DNA of 64,000 bases. Source: an uncultured Kiloniellaceae bacterium. Lineage in GTDB: Bacteria; Pseudomonadota; Alphaproteobacteria; Kiloniellales; Kiloniellaceae. Positions 17,119 through 24,552 of this stretch are shown one piece after another. The notes below the pieces were generated by a model that worked only from the letters and a program-made list of their open reading frames with translations, searched no databases and was not told the origin of the DNA. Positions within the stretch are counted from its first letter, which is position 1. The number at the start of each line of letters is the position of its first letter. Where the stretch lies: positions 868,001 through 932,000 of the forward strand of contig CANLSF010000002.1 in the NCBI GenBank assembly GCA_947493695.1. The letters run 5' to 3'. The position numbers were made by a program, and so were the translations under genes.

Positions 17119-18318
17119 CTAGCTGGAAATTCCTGACGGCTTCTGTACGACGAGGTCATGGACATGAAAGCCGTTAAACCCGGTTGAAAGCGCTCCTGTA
17201 TAGGCCCCCATCGTCGCAACCTCAATCCAATCACCTTCGCCAATGTCATCGGGTAGCAGCCACTGGTCCGAAAGCTTATCCGTTACATCGCAAGTCGGTC
17301 CAAAGATCTCGAACGCGCTCGCCGCTCCGCTGAAGTCGCCGATCGGACGCACGGAAAACTGCTGGCCGCAACCGCAACAGCCCTTCGACAAGGCACCGTA
17401 GGTACCATCGTTGAGGTAAAGCCGTTGGTCACGCCGCTGCTGAACCTGGACGATGAGTTTCATCGCTTCGGCAATAAGGGCCCGCCCGGGTTCGATGAGG
17501 ATTTTTGCACCGGTTTCTCGACATAGCGCAGGCAAGCGATCCGAGAGCACTTTAAGATACGCGGAAATCGGCGGTACTGTTTGCTGCGGCCATGTTTCGA
17601 CGGGAAATCCGCCACCACAGTTTATCCAGCCTATGTCGACTGCGGTGCGCCCGGCAACTTCGGCAACCATCTCGAGCGCAGGAAGAAAGCGATCCGGATC
17701 GCGACACTGCGAGCCGACATGGAAAGACACACCGGTCTGGAAACCCTGACCTGCTGCCGTCTCCAGAAGCGTGCAAGCCTCCGCGACACCCACACCGAAT
17801 TTGTCATTGAAACCGCAAGCTCCTTCACTGGACGGTGGAGCCAAACGGACGTGCAGTGTCGAACCCTGCGAAGCAAGACCGGCGACTTTTTCCAGCTCAG
17901 CCATGCAATCAATGGTGAAATGCCGCACATCAAAGTCCCTGGCAGCACATTGGATCGCCTCGCGCGACTTAATCGGATGGTGGAAGTAGCTCTGCGACTC
18001 GGGATTTACCTCTGCAACGAGCTGGATTTCAGGCAAGGATGCTGTATCAAAGCTTCGAATACCTGCATCCGACAAAGCCTGAAGCACACGCGGATGTGGG
18101 TTGCATTTGACGGCATAGAGGAGTTCCGCGTCGATCCCATCATTGAAGAGACTGACGCAGGACTGCAACGTTTCCAGATTCAAGACAAAGCTTGGATGTG
18201 CCGGTTTCGAAGTACGAACCCACTCATCCAGTAAATCTTGACCCTGCTGCCTCTGAACGGCATCTCTGCGGATGTCGACGGCCCCTGGCAGCTTAGCCTC
18301 TTTCAGACGCTGGAGCAT
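17119..18318 (-). CDS. PLP-dependent decarboxylase, ornithine/diaminopimelate decarboxylase fold
   Basis: This 399-residue fold-type III PLP enzyme starts at ATG 18318 after GGGGAGG. The PLP lysine is K71 in YAVKCNPH. The glycine loop is GGGFP, the phosphate-binding segment is EPGR, and GPTCDVTD carries the active-site cysteine-aspartate of eukaryote-type ornithine decarboxylases. Its default function is ornithine to putrescine. Encoded just after a 2-oxoglutarate oxygenase and convergent with aioA, it may instead decarboxylate an amino acid in the cluster's pathway. Substrate assignment by sequence is uncertain in this family. Confidence 0.8.
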   Translation of the reverse strand: MLQRLKEAKLPGAVDIRRDAVQRQQGQDLLDEWVRTSKPAHPSFVLNLETLQSCVSLFNDGIDAELLYAVKCNPHPRVLQALSDAGIRSFDTASLPEIQLVAEVNPESQSYFHHPIKSREAIQCAARDFDVRHFTIDCMAELEKVAGLASQGSTLHVRLAPPSSEGACGFNDKFGVGVAEACTLLETAAGQGFQTGVSFHVGSQCRDPDRFLPALEMVAEVAGRTAVDIGWINCGGGFPVETWPQQTVPPISAYLKVLSDRLPALCRETGAKILIEPGRALIAEAMKLIVQVQQRRDQRLYLNDGTYGALSKGCCGCGQQFSVRPIGDFSGAASAFEIFGPTCDVTDKLSDQWLLPDDIGEGDWIEVATMGAYTGALSTGFNGFHVHDLVVQKPSGISS

Positions 18319-18381
18319 GACAACCTCCCCGATGCGGTGATAAGAACTCTCCAGGGTCTTCTCTCAAGGAGTAGTGACCTG

Positions 18382-19440
18382 TCACGGCAATTGGCACGCG
18401 GAGCGTATCTCGTCGTAACAGCACTTAAGGTACTCTCCGGCGGTCGCGCGGCCAGGATCCTCAGTCTTATCTCCCACCAGGCTCTTGAAGCCCTCGACCA
18501 TGACATCGAAACTGGGGTTAAAGAACAGAGCGACAGAATTCCTTGTTCTGTCACTGCTATTGATCACGCGATGGATCGTGCTGGAAAAGCGTCCGCCAGA
18601 CCACTGCTCCATCATGTCGCCAACATTGCACACGAGCGCCCCTTCTATCGGATCCGCCGCAATCCATTCGCCGTTCGCGTTGCGAACCGCAAGGCCACCG
18701 ACATCGTCCTGCGCCAGTATCGTCAGGCAACCGCAGTCCGCGTGTGCGCCTGCGCCAAAAGCACGTTCCGACTCGGCGCCACCAGGTTGACCGGGATAGC
18801 TCAAAAGCCGCATCCGCGACTCTGAATGCGCGATATCCTGATCGAACTCGGACTCGTCCAGGGAAAGGGAGAGCGCAAACGCACGGCAAAGATCTCGGCC
18901 CAGTGCGACACTATGCTCGTAGTACTGCTCCAGAGCAGACTGGAAATCGGGTATATCTGCAGGCCATTGATTGGCACCGCGCAATCCCGTCTTTTCCCTG
19001 TTTTCTGCCGCGGAAGTGCCCGCGAACCCGATGTCGAACCCTTCCTTGATGTCGCGTGTATGAAGAGGATCGACATTCTCTCCGCCGATTGGGAAGTAGC
19101 CTCTGTGATTGGTGGTGTTGCTGCTGGCAACTCTATCTTTAACCTCGTCAGGCAATTCGAAAAAATTCCGAGCCGCGCGAAAAACACCATCTAAAACCTC
19201 AGTCGGCAGCCCATGATTGGTCAGATAAAAGAAACCGACTTCGTTTAGCGAGCGACCGATCTCATCAGCGACGCGTTGTTTCTCCTCGGTGGTCCCATCT
19301 CGGAAGGTTCTGAAGTCAACCAGAGGTATCTGGCTGAAGGGGATGGACTTGGCGAGCGGAGGTGCGTAGTTCAACTCTGATGGAGGCGGCGTTTCAGGAT
19401 CAGCTACCGGAGTCACCGCGGACACTTTGACCTCAGTCAT
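18382..19440 (-). CDS. 2-oxoglutarate/Fe(II)-dependent oxygenase, isopenicillin N synthase family
   Basis: This 352-residue oxygenase starts at ATG 19440 with AGGA upstream. The N-terminal DIOX_N segment (IPLVDFRTF, then GFFYLTNHGL) precedes the double-stranded beta-helix. The iron ligands are H and D in GAHADCG and H in STIHRV, and RNSVALFF carries the R-x-S that binds 2-oxoglutarate. Family members hydroxylate, desaturate or cyclise small molecules. It forms an operon with the downstream decarboxylase (63-base gap). It could tailor the product of the adjacent cluster; no substrate can be deduced. Confidence 0.82.
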   Translation of the reverse strand: MTEVKVSAVTPVADPETPPPSELNYAPPLAKSIPFSQIPLVDFRTFRDGTTEEKQRVADEIGRSLNEVGFFYLTNHGLPTEVLDGVFRAARNFFELPDEVKDRVASSNTTNHRGYFPIGGENVDPLHTRDIKEGFDIGFAGTSAAENREKTGLRGANQWPADIPDFQSALEQYYEHSVALGRDLCRAFALSLSLDESEFDQDIAHSESRMRLLSYPGQPGGAESERAFGAGAHADCGCLTILAQDDVGGLAVRNANGEWIAADPIEGALVCNVGDMMEQWSGGRFSSTIHRVINSSDRTRNSVALFFNPSFDVMVEGFKSLVGDKTEDPGRATAGEYLKCCYDEIRSACQLP

Positions 19441-19509
19441 CTCAATTCCTCATCTGGTCAGTATTCCCGGATATCGTGGCGACAAACTGCCCGGCTCGTA
19501 ACTAGCAAC

Positions 19510-19809
19510 TTGGCGGGGTTTAAGTGAGTCCAGCGTGCCGCCGGACTGTTCCTGCTTTACGCCAGAGCGGCGAAAACTGACGGCTGGTTCGTCGCTCCGT
19601 CAGAAACCGAAACATCAAAGGCTGACACCTTGGCCTCATTCAGCGAAATTCTGATGGTTGACGAGACGAAAATTGCACTGTTCCTTGGAGATCAGCTAAT
19701 CGCTCATCAGCGCGACAACAAACCCGACATTCCTTTCCCTGGGAAATCGAATCTACCTGGAGGCGGACGGGAAGTGGCTGTTTCGAAGGATGGCCATGAG
19801 CTACAATGA
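19510..19809 (+). pseudogene. Nudix hydrolase N-terminal fragment
   Basis: An open frame ending at TGA 19807 reads ALFLGDQLIAHQRDNKPD and then FPGKSNLPGGGRE. This matches the start of Nudix hydrolases up to the first glycines of the Nudix box, and the box itself (the GGREx7 helix) is missing. The sequence is therefore a truncated remnant. The frame upstream (GLFLLYARAAKTDGWFV) is of unclear origin. It marks a rearranged junction between the arsenic cluster and the FemAB-like gene. Confidence 0.55.
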
Positions 19810-19813
19810 CGCT

Positions 19814-20038
19814 TCAGTTAAGGAGACAGAACAGCGCGTAGCAGTGATCGGTGAAGCGGGTGAAAAGAAAATACATAAGGGCATCGGCCAGCAGGCTGAT
19901 GGCCAGCACCGGCAGTACGACGTAGAGAATGAAGTAGTAGAGCGCCCAGCGCGTGAAGCGGCGCTTGGGAATCCGGTGTCCCCGGACTTTCGCCACCGTT
20001 TTCACCTGCAATGAATGGCTGTCGGTCGACTGGGTCAT
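19814..20038 (-). CDS. Small membrane protein
   Basis: This protein of about 74 residues has a basic N-terminal part (KVRGHRIPKRRFTRW) followed by one long or two short hydrophobic segments (YYFILYVVLPVLAISLLADALM). ATG 20038 is preferred over a GTG at 20044. It is divergent from the FemAB-like gene, with starts about 44 bases apart, so the two probably share a promoter region. The function is unknown. Confidence 0.5.
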   Translation of the reverse strand: MTQSTDSHSLQVKTVAKVRGHRIPKRRFTRWALYYFILYVVLPVLAISLLADALMYFLFTRFTDHCYALFCLLN

Positions 20039-20081
20039 AATCACAGACTAAAGATTGCCAGGCCCGGTGAAAACCGGGATT

Positions 20082-21056
20082 ATGACGGCCATGGTGACCG
20101 CCCCCGAACCTGAACCCCAACCCGACGCCGATATTACCTGGCAGCCCTGTGCCCGCGAGACCTGGGAAGCCCTCACTCACCAGGCTGAGAAGAGCAGCCT
20201 CGAACAGGCCTGGGCTTACGGCTCGGCGATCGAAAGCGAGCAGGGCCTGCGGGCCGAGCGCGGCCTGATCAGCCAGGACGGCGAACCGCTGGCTCTGGTC
20301 CAGGCCTTCTGCCGGGACCCACTCTTCACCCGCATCGCCCGTGTGCTGCGAGGCCCCATCTGGCTGATCGACCCACGGGAAGACCCGCGCGTACCAGAGG
20401 TCTGCGAAACCATCGCCCATCAGTTCCGCCGCCGCCACTTCGGCGACTTCCTGTTCTGGCTGCCCGAACTGCCTGACAATCCGAAGAGCGCTGCCATGCT
20501 GCGGGCTCAGAGCCTGCGCCCGGTCGTAACAGGCTACAGTTCGATCTGGCTCGATCTGCGACCACCGCTGGAGGCCTTGCGCGCCGGCCTGCACGGCAAG
20601 TGGCGCAATGCCCTGCGGCAGGCGGAAAAGGCCGATTTCGACGTGAAGGAGTCAACCCACCCTCGCCACCTGAACGAAAGTTTGCAGCAGTACGATCGCT
20701 TCCGCCGCGAGAAGCGCTTCGTCGGCCCCGAAGGCGATTTCATCGCCGCCGTGGCAGACCACGACCGCAAGACCGTGATCACCCTCACTGCACGACTGAG
20801 CGACGAGCAAGTCGCCGGAATCATCCTGGCTCGCCACGGCAGAGCCGCCACCTACCTTGCTTCCTGGACCGGCGACGCAGGACGCGCCGGCCAGGCCCAC
20901 AACCTGCTGCTCTGGCGTGGCATCGAGACCCTGAAGGCAAGCGGGATCGAATGGCTCGACCTCGGCGGCGTCAACACCGAAAGCCAACACGGTATCGCCC
21001 GCTTCAAGCTCGGCCTCGGCGGCGAAGTCTTTACGCTGGCTGGAACCTATTTGTGA
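20082..21056 (+). CDS. FemAB/GNAT-like aminoacyltransferase
   Basis: This protein of about 324 residues has two GNAT-like halves. KWRNALRQAEK and the C-terminal block (YLASWTGDAGRAGQAHNLLLW, then WLDLGGVN) match the FemAB-type peptidoglycan-bridge or acyl-transfer family (FemABX/DUF2156-like). ATG 20082 is taken as start; TTG 20055 is weaker, and ATG 20091 is possible. Family members use aminoacyl-tRNA or acyl-CoA donors to modify cell-wall or polysaccharide precursors. Its codon use is more GC-rich than the island to the right, consistent with core chromosome. Confidence 0.72.
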   Translation: MTAMVTAPEPEPQPDADITWQPCARETWEALTHQAEKSSLEQAWAYGSAIESEQGLRAERGLISQDGEPLALVQAFCRDPLFTRIARVLRGPIWLIDPREDPRVPEVCETIAHQFRRRHFGDFLFWLPELPDNPKSAAMLRAQSLRPVVTGYSSIWLDLRPPLEALRAGLHGKWRNALRQAEKADFDVKESTHPRHLNESLQQYDRFRREKRFVGPEGDFIAAVADHDRKTVITLTARLSDEQVAGIILARHGRAATYLASWTGDAGRAGQAHNLLLWRGIETLKASGIEWLDLGGVNTESQHGIARFKLGLGGEVFTLAGTYL

Positions 21057-21117
21057 GCGACGAAACGAAGAAGGCGAAGAATTTCCACTCAGAGACTTTG
21101 CCACCTATGTTTCTTGA

Positions 21118-21465
21118 AATCGTCCACTGACCGCCTGTTGGGCGAAAGGGCTCAACAAGCGCTATCCCCAATATGAATGCTTCAACAAAGGTTGCGAGCA
21201 GCGCAGCACGTCCATTCGCAAAGATGCTTTGGAAACCATCTTTGAAGACCTCATCAAACAGATGCGGTCCGCTGCCGGGATCTTGTCCGCAGTAGCATCC
21301 ATGTTCCGGGATATCTGGGATAACCGCATCGAAGGGATCCAGCAAAAGCAGGCCCTCACAAAGGTCTACTCGACAATCAATAAGCTGATGGATCGACTCG
21401 TTGAGACGACAAGTTCCTCAATGACAGGGGCTTACGAAACCAGGCAGGAAAAGCTTGAGGTCTAG
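21118..21465 (+). pseudogene. Large serine recombinase, C-terminal remnant
   Basis: The open frame reads LTACWAKGLNKRYPQYECFN, then GCEQRSTSIRKDALE, then MFRDIWDNR and KLMDRLVETTSS. These match the zinc-ribbon (C-x-C...C-x-C type) and coiled-coil C-terminal parts of large serine site-specific recombinases. The catalytic N-terminal domain is absent upstream, where a stop lies at 21115. It is a dead remnant of an older mobile element, just outside the left end of the present island. Confidence 0.7.
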
Positions 21466-21749
21466 AAAATGCTCATTCATGAAAATCTGGCCTAAAAACA
21501 GAACCTCAACCGCGACTTTGGCAGGAGATTTTGAACCGCAATGAATTTTCTCGCAAATCCCGAAGTCTTTGGACTTCACCCAACCCGGCACACCGCAGGA
21601 CTCTCATCAAATTGGTCTTTGCGGCTCCATTACCCGATTCCTTCAAGGCCTTAGAGGCTTTGAAGGATAAAAGATTGTGAATTGGTGCGCCTATACGAAC
21701 AAAGTTCGAACACTCATTTAAACGGTGGGGGGCGGACATTTCAAGAGAG
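21466..21749. other. Non-coding stretch before the left attachment site
   Basis: No gene with recognisable features is present on either strand. Together with the preceding recombinase remnant it forms degraded DNA up to the island boundary. Confidence 0.5.
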
Positions 21750-21769
21750 ATGGCGCGCCCGTAGGGATT
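21750..21769. repeat. Left attachment site (attL-type 20-bp direct repeat)
   Basis: These 20 bases, starting ATGGCGCGCC, are identical to 59160-59179 at the tRNA-Arg 3' end. The flanking bases differ on both sides, so the repeat length is exactly 20. It is the duplicated core made by site-specific integration. Confidence 0.88.
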
Positions 21770-21828
21770 AGGCGCTTTCGGCCATTAATTGTTTAATTTC
21801 AAAGGATTATCGAATCGCTCGACAAAGC

Positions 21829-21851
21829 TTTTGTACCAGAGATTTGTACCA
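21829..21851. promoter_or_regulatory. Paired TTTTGTACCA-type repeats, candidate integrase arm sites (left end)
   Basis: TTTTGTACCA at 21829-21838 and TTTGTACCA at 21843-21851 lie about 60 bases inside the left attachment site. The same word occurs twice inside the right end at 59075-59096. Repeats at both ends of an island, close to the core sites, are what arm-type integrase-binding sites look like. Confidence 0.6.
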
Positions 21852-22393
21852 ACGGCAACTTTCAGCCGATAACCACTCCGCACAGGTAGCAGGTAGAAGG
21901 ACATAACTTCCTTTATGTCCACCTGTTAGCATAGCTGAAGAACGATGTGAATCTTCTATGATTTCTCAGATAATCTGACCCCAAATTTGACAAGTTAAAT
22001 GGCCCTTTGAAGCAGATGGCGCTTCCTAGCTCCGGTAAAGCCGCCGTTCGCAAGGCGCTTAGCGAATGACTGGTCTGAACCCATCTCTGGCATCAGCTGC
22101 AGCGCAGTAAACGATCAAAACGGGCAGGAAGCGGTCTTTCGCTAAGGCCGGTGTGAACGCCCGTTCTACAGGGCTCTGCTGCCATCTGATTCGACGCAGC
22201 TAAGCACCGTTACCGATCTCAGCTAGGTGTACTGCGTAGCGTATAGACAAATCTTGCAATCCGCATGAGTCATCATGCCTCATATCAGTCGACGCTGATG
22301 GAAGGGGGAATTGGAGGTGATCGCTCGCGAGGCAAACGAGATCAGAAGTTTTGTTTTTGTATTGAGTCGATTTGTTTGAAGTTCGTTGAGCGG
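21852..22393. other. Non-coding left end of island with hairpin
   Basis: There is no supportable gene in about 540 bases. A perfect 8-bp inverted repeat (GGACATAA / TTATGTCC, 21899-21920) is flanked by a further CAGGT/ACCTG pair. It may be a terminator-like or protein-binding structure of the island end. Confidence 0.5.
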
Positions 22394-23536
22394 TCAGATC
22401 ACACGGTCCATTGCGTTGGCAATCAACAAAATTGCGCGCTCCGCTTGGTCCATGTCCGAAAATCTCCCAAAACTGAACCGAATGCACTCAGATGCAAACT
22501 CCTTACCGTGCCCCATGGCTTGCAAGACGTGTGAGGGCTCTATCGACCCGGACGAACACGCGGACTGTGTCGAAGCGGCAATATGTGGCTGAAGGCGGAT
22601 GAGAAGATCTGCCGCACTGTGCCCCGAGAAACGCATAAGCGCGTTCCCTGGATGCCTGGACTCGAGCGTGCCGACCAAAGTAGCGATTTGTTTTTCTTCA
22701 AGTTTTTCTACGAAATGGTTTCGAATGTCAGCGACGTTTTCATGCTCGCTGCGTCGATTCTGCAAAACCAGGCGACATGCTTCACCAAAACCCACGATCA
22801 GCTCTGTTGGCATCGTCCCGCCACGTCTTCCGCCCTGCTGACCCGCGCCCACGACAACAGGTTTGACAAACTCAGACGCGCCAGGACCTGTGAGCAGCGC
22901 CCCGATACCTTTGGGTCCATAGAGCTTGTGTGCGGAAATCGTTGCAAAAGGGATGTCGAGATCAAGGAGGTCGATATCCATTGCGAGCGGGGCCTGAACA
23001 AGGTCCGCATGGAATAGGACATTTTGGGACCTGCAGAGGGCTGCTATCGTAGCGAGTTCCGCGATTGCTCCGTTTTCATTATTGACGCCGACCACGGAAA
23101 CAAGCGCCGTGTGATCGCTTATCATTGATTGCAATTGGTCAACGTTAGGCGCCCCTTTTGTGTTGAGAGGAATATGCTGCGTAACCAATCCGCTATTGTT
23201 TGCCTCATTGAAGATCGATCCATGATCCGCCGCGCCGATAAGTACATCTGTACGTCCTGTTTGGGATGCAATTGCCTGTGCGGCACGTAAGGCCATTGCA
23301 TTGGCTTCGCTAGCGCCTGAAGTAAAAACTACATCATCGGCCTGAAGGCCAAATAGGCTAGAAACATGCGAAGCAGCAGCTTCAATAGCCGCTGCTGCTC
23401 GCCACCCAAGCACATGATCGGCCGCGTGCGGGTTAGCAAAGTGCGTCTCGTACGCCGCCTGCATCACCCGTAGAACACGGTTATCCAATGGCGTTGCGGC
23501 CTGATAGTCTAGATATATGGATTCTCCAACTTGCAT
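22394..23536 (-). CDS. sspA: Cysteine desulfurase of DNA phosphorothioation (SspA/DndA-like)
   Basis: This 380-residue PLP enzyme is counted from ATG 23536, which has GAGGG upstream; a longer frame to 23653 lacks support. It shows the class V aminotransferase fold of IscS/DndA: the PLP lysine is K204 in SAHKLYGPKG and the sulfur-carrying cysteine is C327 in TQSACSSGS. It mobilises sulfur from cysteine. Its divergent arrangement with DUF4007, ATPase and PAPS-reductase-like genes identifies it as the sulfur donor for DNA backbone modification, not a housekeeping IscS. Confidence 0.85.
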   Translation of the reverse strand: MQVGESIYLDYQAATPLDNRVLRVMQAAYETHFANPHAADHVLGWRAAAAIEAAASHVSSLFGLQADDVVFTSGASEANAMALRAAQAIASQTGRTDVLIGAADHGSIFNEANNSGLVTQHIPLNTKGAPNVDQLQSMISDHTALVSVVGVNNENGAIAELATIAALCRSQNVLFHADLVQAPLAMDIDLLDLDIPFATISAHKLYGPKGIGALLTGPGASEFVKPVVVGAGQQGGRRGGTMPTELIVGFGEACRLVLQNRRSEHENVADIRNHFVEKLEEKQIATLVGTLESRHPGNALMRFSGHSAADLLIRLQPHIAASTQSACSSGSIEPSHVLQAMGHGKEFASECIRFSFGRFSDMDQAERAILLIANAMDRVI

Positions 23537-23546
23537 GAAACCCTCA

Positions 23547-23569
23547 GTACTGGACGACTTCTCCAGTAC
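23547..23569. promoter_or_regulatory. Operator-like palindrome between sspA and sspB
   Basis: GTACTGGA and TCCAGTAC form exact 8-bp arms around 7 bases, in the short gap between the divergent sspA and sspBCD starts. A TATAAC-like element follows at about 23574. It is suited to co-regulate both directions. Confidence 0.5.
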
Positions 23570-23613
23570 CTTATATAACTTTTTCCTGCTGGATGATATC
23601 CCCAGGAGTCGAA

Positions 23614-24552
23614 GTGAACGCTCAAGAACTGAAAAACGATCAGTATCGCCCATGCTTTTCGGGGCATGAGACTTTTCCTTTGCGCTATGGTTGGTTGCAA
23701 AAAGCCTATCGCGCGGTCAATGGAGCTCTCTCGCCCAAGGATGCCATACATATGTTTCGCGATCCGGAATCAATCGCGCGCTTTGGCGTCGGCCGGAACA
23801 TGGTGGGCGCGATTCGATATTGGGCAACCGGTTCTGGCATCCTTGATGAAACAACCGAGGGCCTTGTAACGACGTGGCTCGGAGAAATGCTGTTTGGTGA
23901 GCATGGGATTGATCCTTATCTTGAAGAAGACTCCTCTCTTTGGCTGCTCCATTGGCATTTGGCTGCACGTCCCCACCTGACGTCAGTCTATTGGCTGTTC
24001 AATGAGTTTCGTGGTGGCAGCTTTGTAAGGCAAGATATCGTTGCTGCCCTCCTGACACTTGCTCAAGAACGCGCGTGGAGTCGGGTGGCCTCCACGACTG
24101 TCGATCGAGATCTTCAATGTCTGCTCAGAACTTATATTGGCGGGCGCGGCTCAAGCGATGCGGGAGACTCGATACTTGCTGAACTTGGGCTAATTCGCCC
24201 CATGGAAAAGCAAAGATATCGGCTTTCGCGCGGGCGAAAACCTAATCTTCCCAACGTCGTGTTTCTTTTTTGTCTCAATGAGTTTTGGGGGAATTTCGCA
24301 CCTACCCAAAACTCGATGTCTTTCGAAAATGTGGTATATGCACCGCGATCCCCTGGCAGAATCTTTCTGCTCGACGAGGACGATATCGTTGAACGACTTG
24401 CGCAGCTCGAAGAAGTATCAGGTGGAACACTTGTCTGGTCGGAAACAGCCGGGCTGCGGCAGATCATCCGTAGTGGCAATCGTTCAGTCGACACTGAACG
24501 GAGCATCCTTCGCGACGCACTCGCTAGTGCGCACGTAAGGGAGGCTGCATGA
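23614..24552 (+). CDS. sspB: DUF4007 protein, SspB-like DNA nickase of phosphorothioation
   Basis: This protein is about 312 residues long; GTG 23614 lies five bases after AGGAG, better than ATG 23593. The N-terminal FSGHETFPLRYGWLQK segment is the hallmark of DUF4007. In Ssp systems the DUF4007 protein SspB nicks DNA at the target site as the first step of single-stranded phosphorothioate insertion. It overlaps sspC by four bases (ATGA). Function is by family and context. Confidence 0.85.
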   Translation: MNAQELKNDQYRPCFSGHETFPLRYGWLQKAYRAVNGALSPKDAIHMFRDPESIARFGVGRNMVGAIRYWATGSGILDETTEGLVTTWLGEMLFGEHGIDPYLEEDSSLWLLHWHLAARPHLTSVYWLFNEFRGGSFVRQDIVAALLTLAQERAWSRVASTTVDRDLQCLLRTYIGGRGSSDAGDSILAELGLIRPMEKQRYRLSRGRKPNLPNVVFLFCLNEFWGNFAPTQNSMSFENVVYAPRSPGRIFLLDEDDIVERLAQLEEVSGGTLVWSETAGLRQIIRSGNRSVDTERSILRDALASAHVREAA

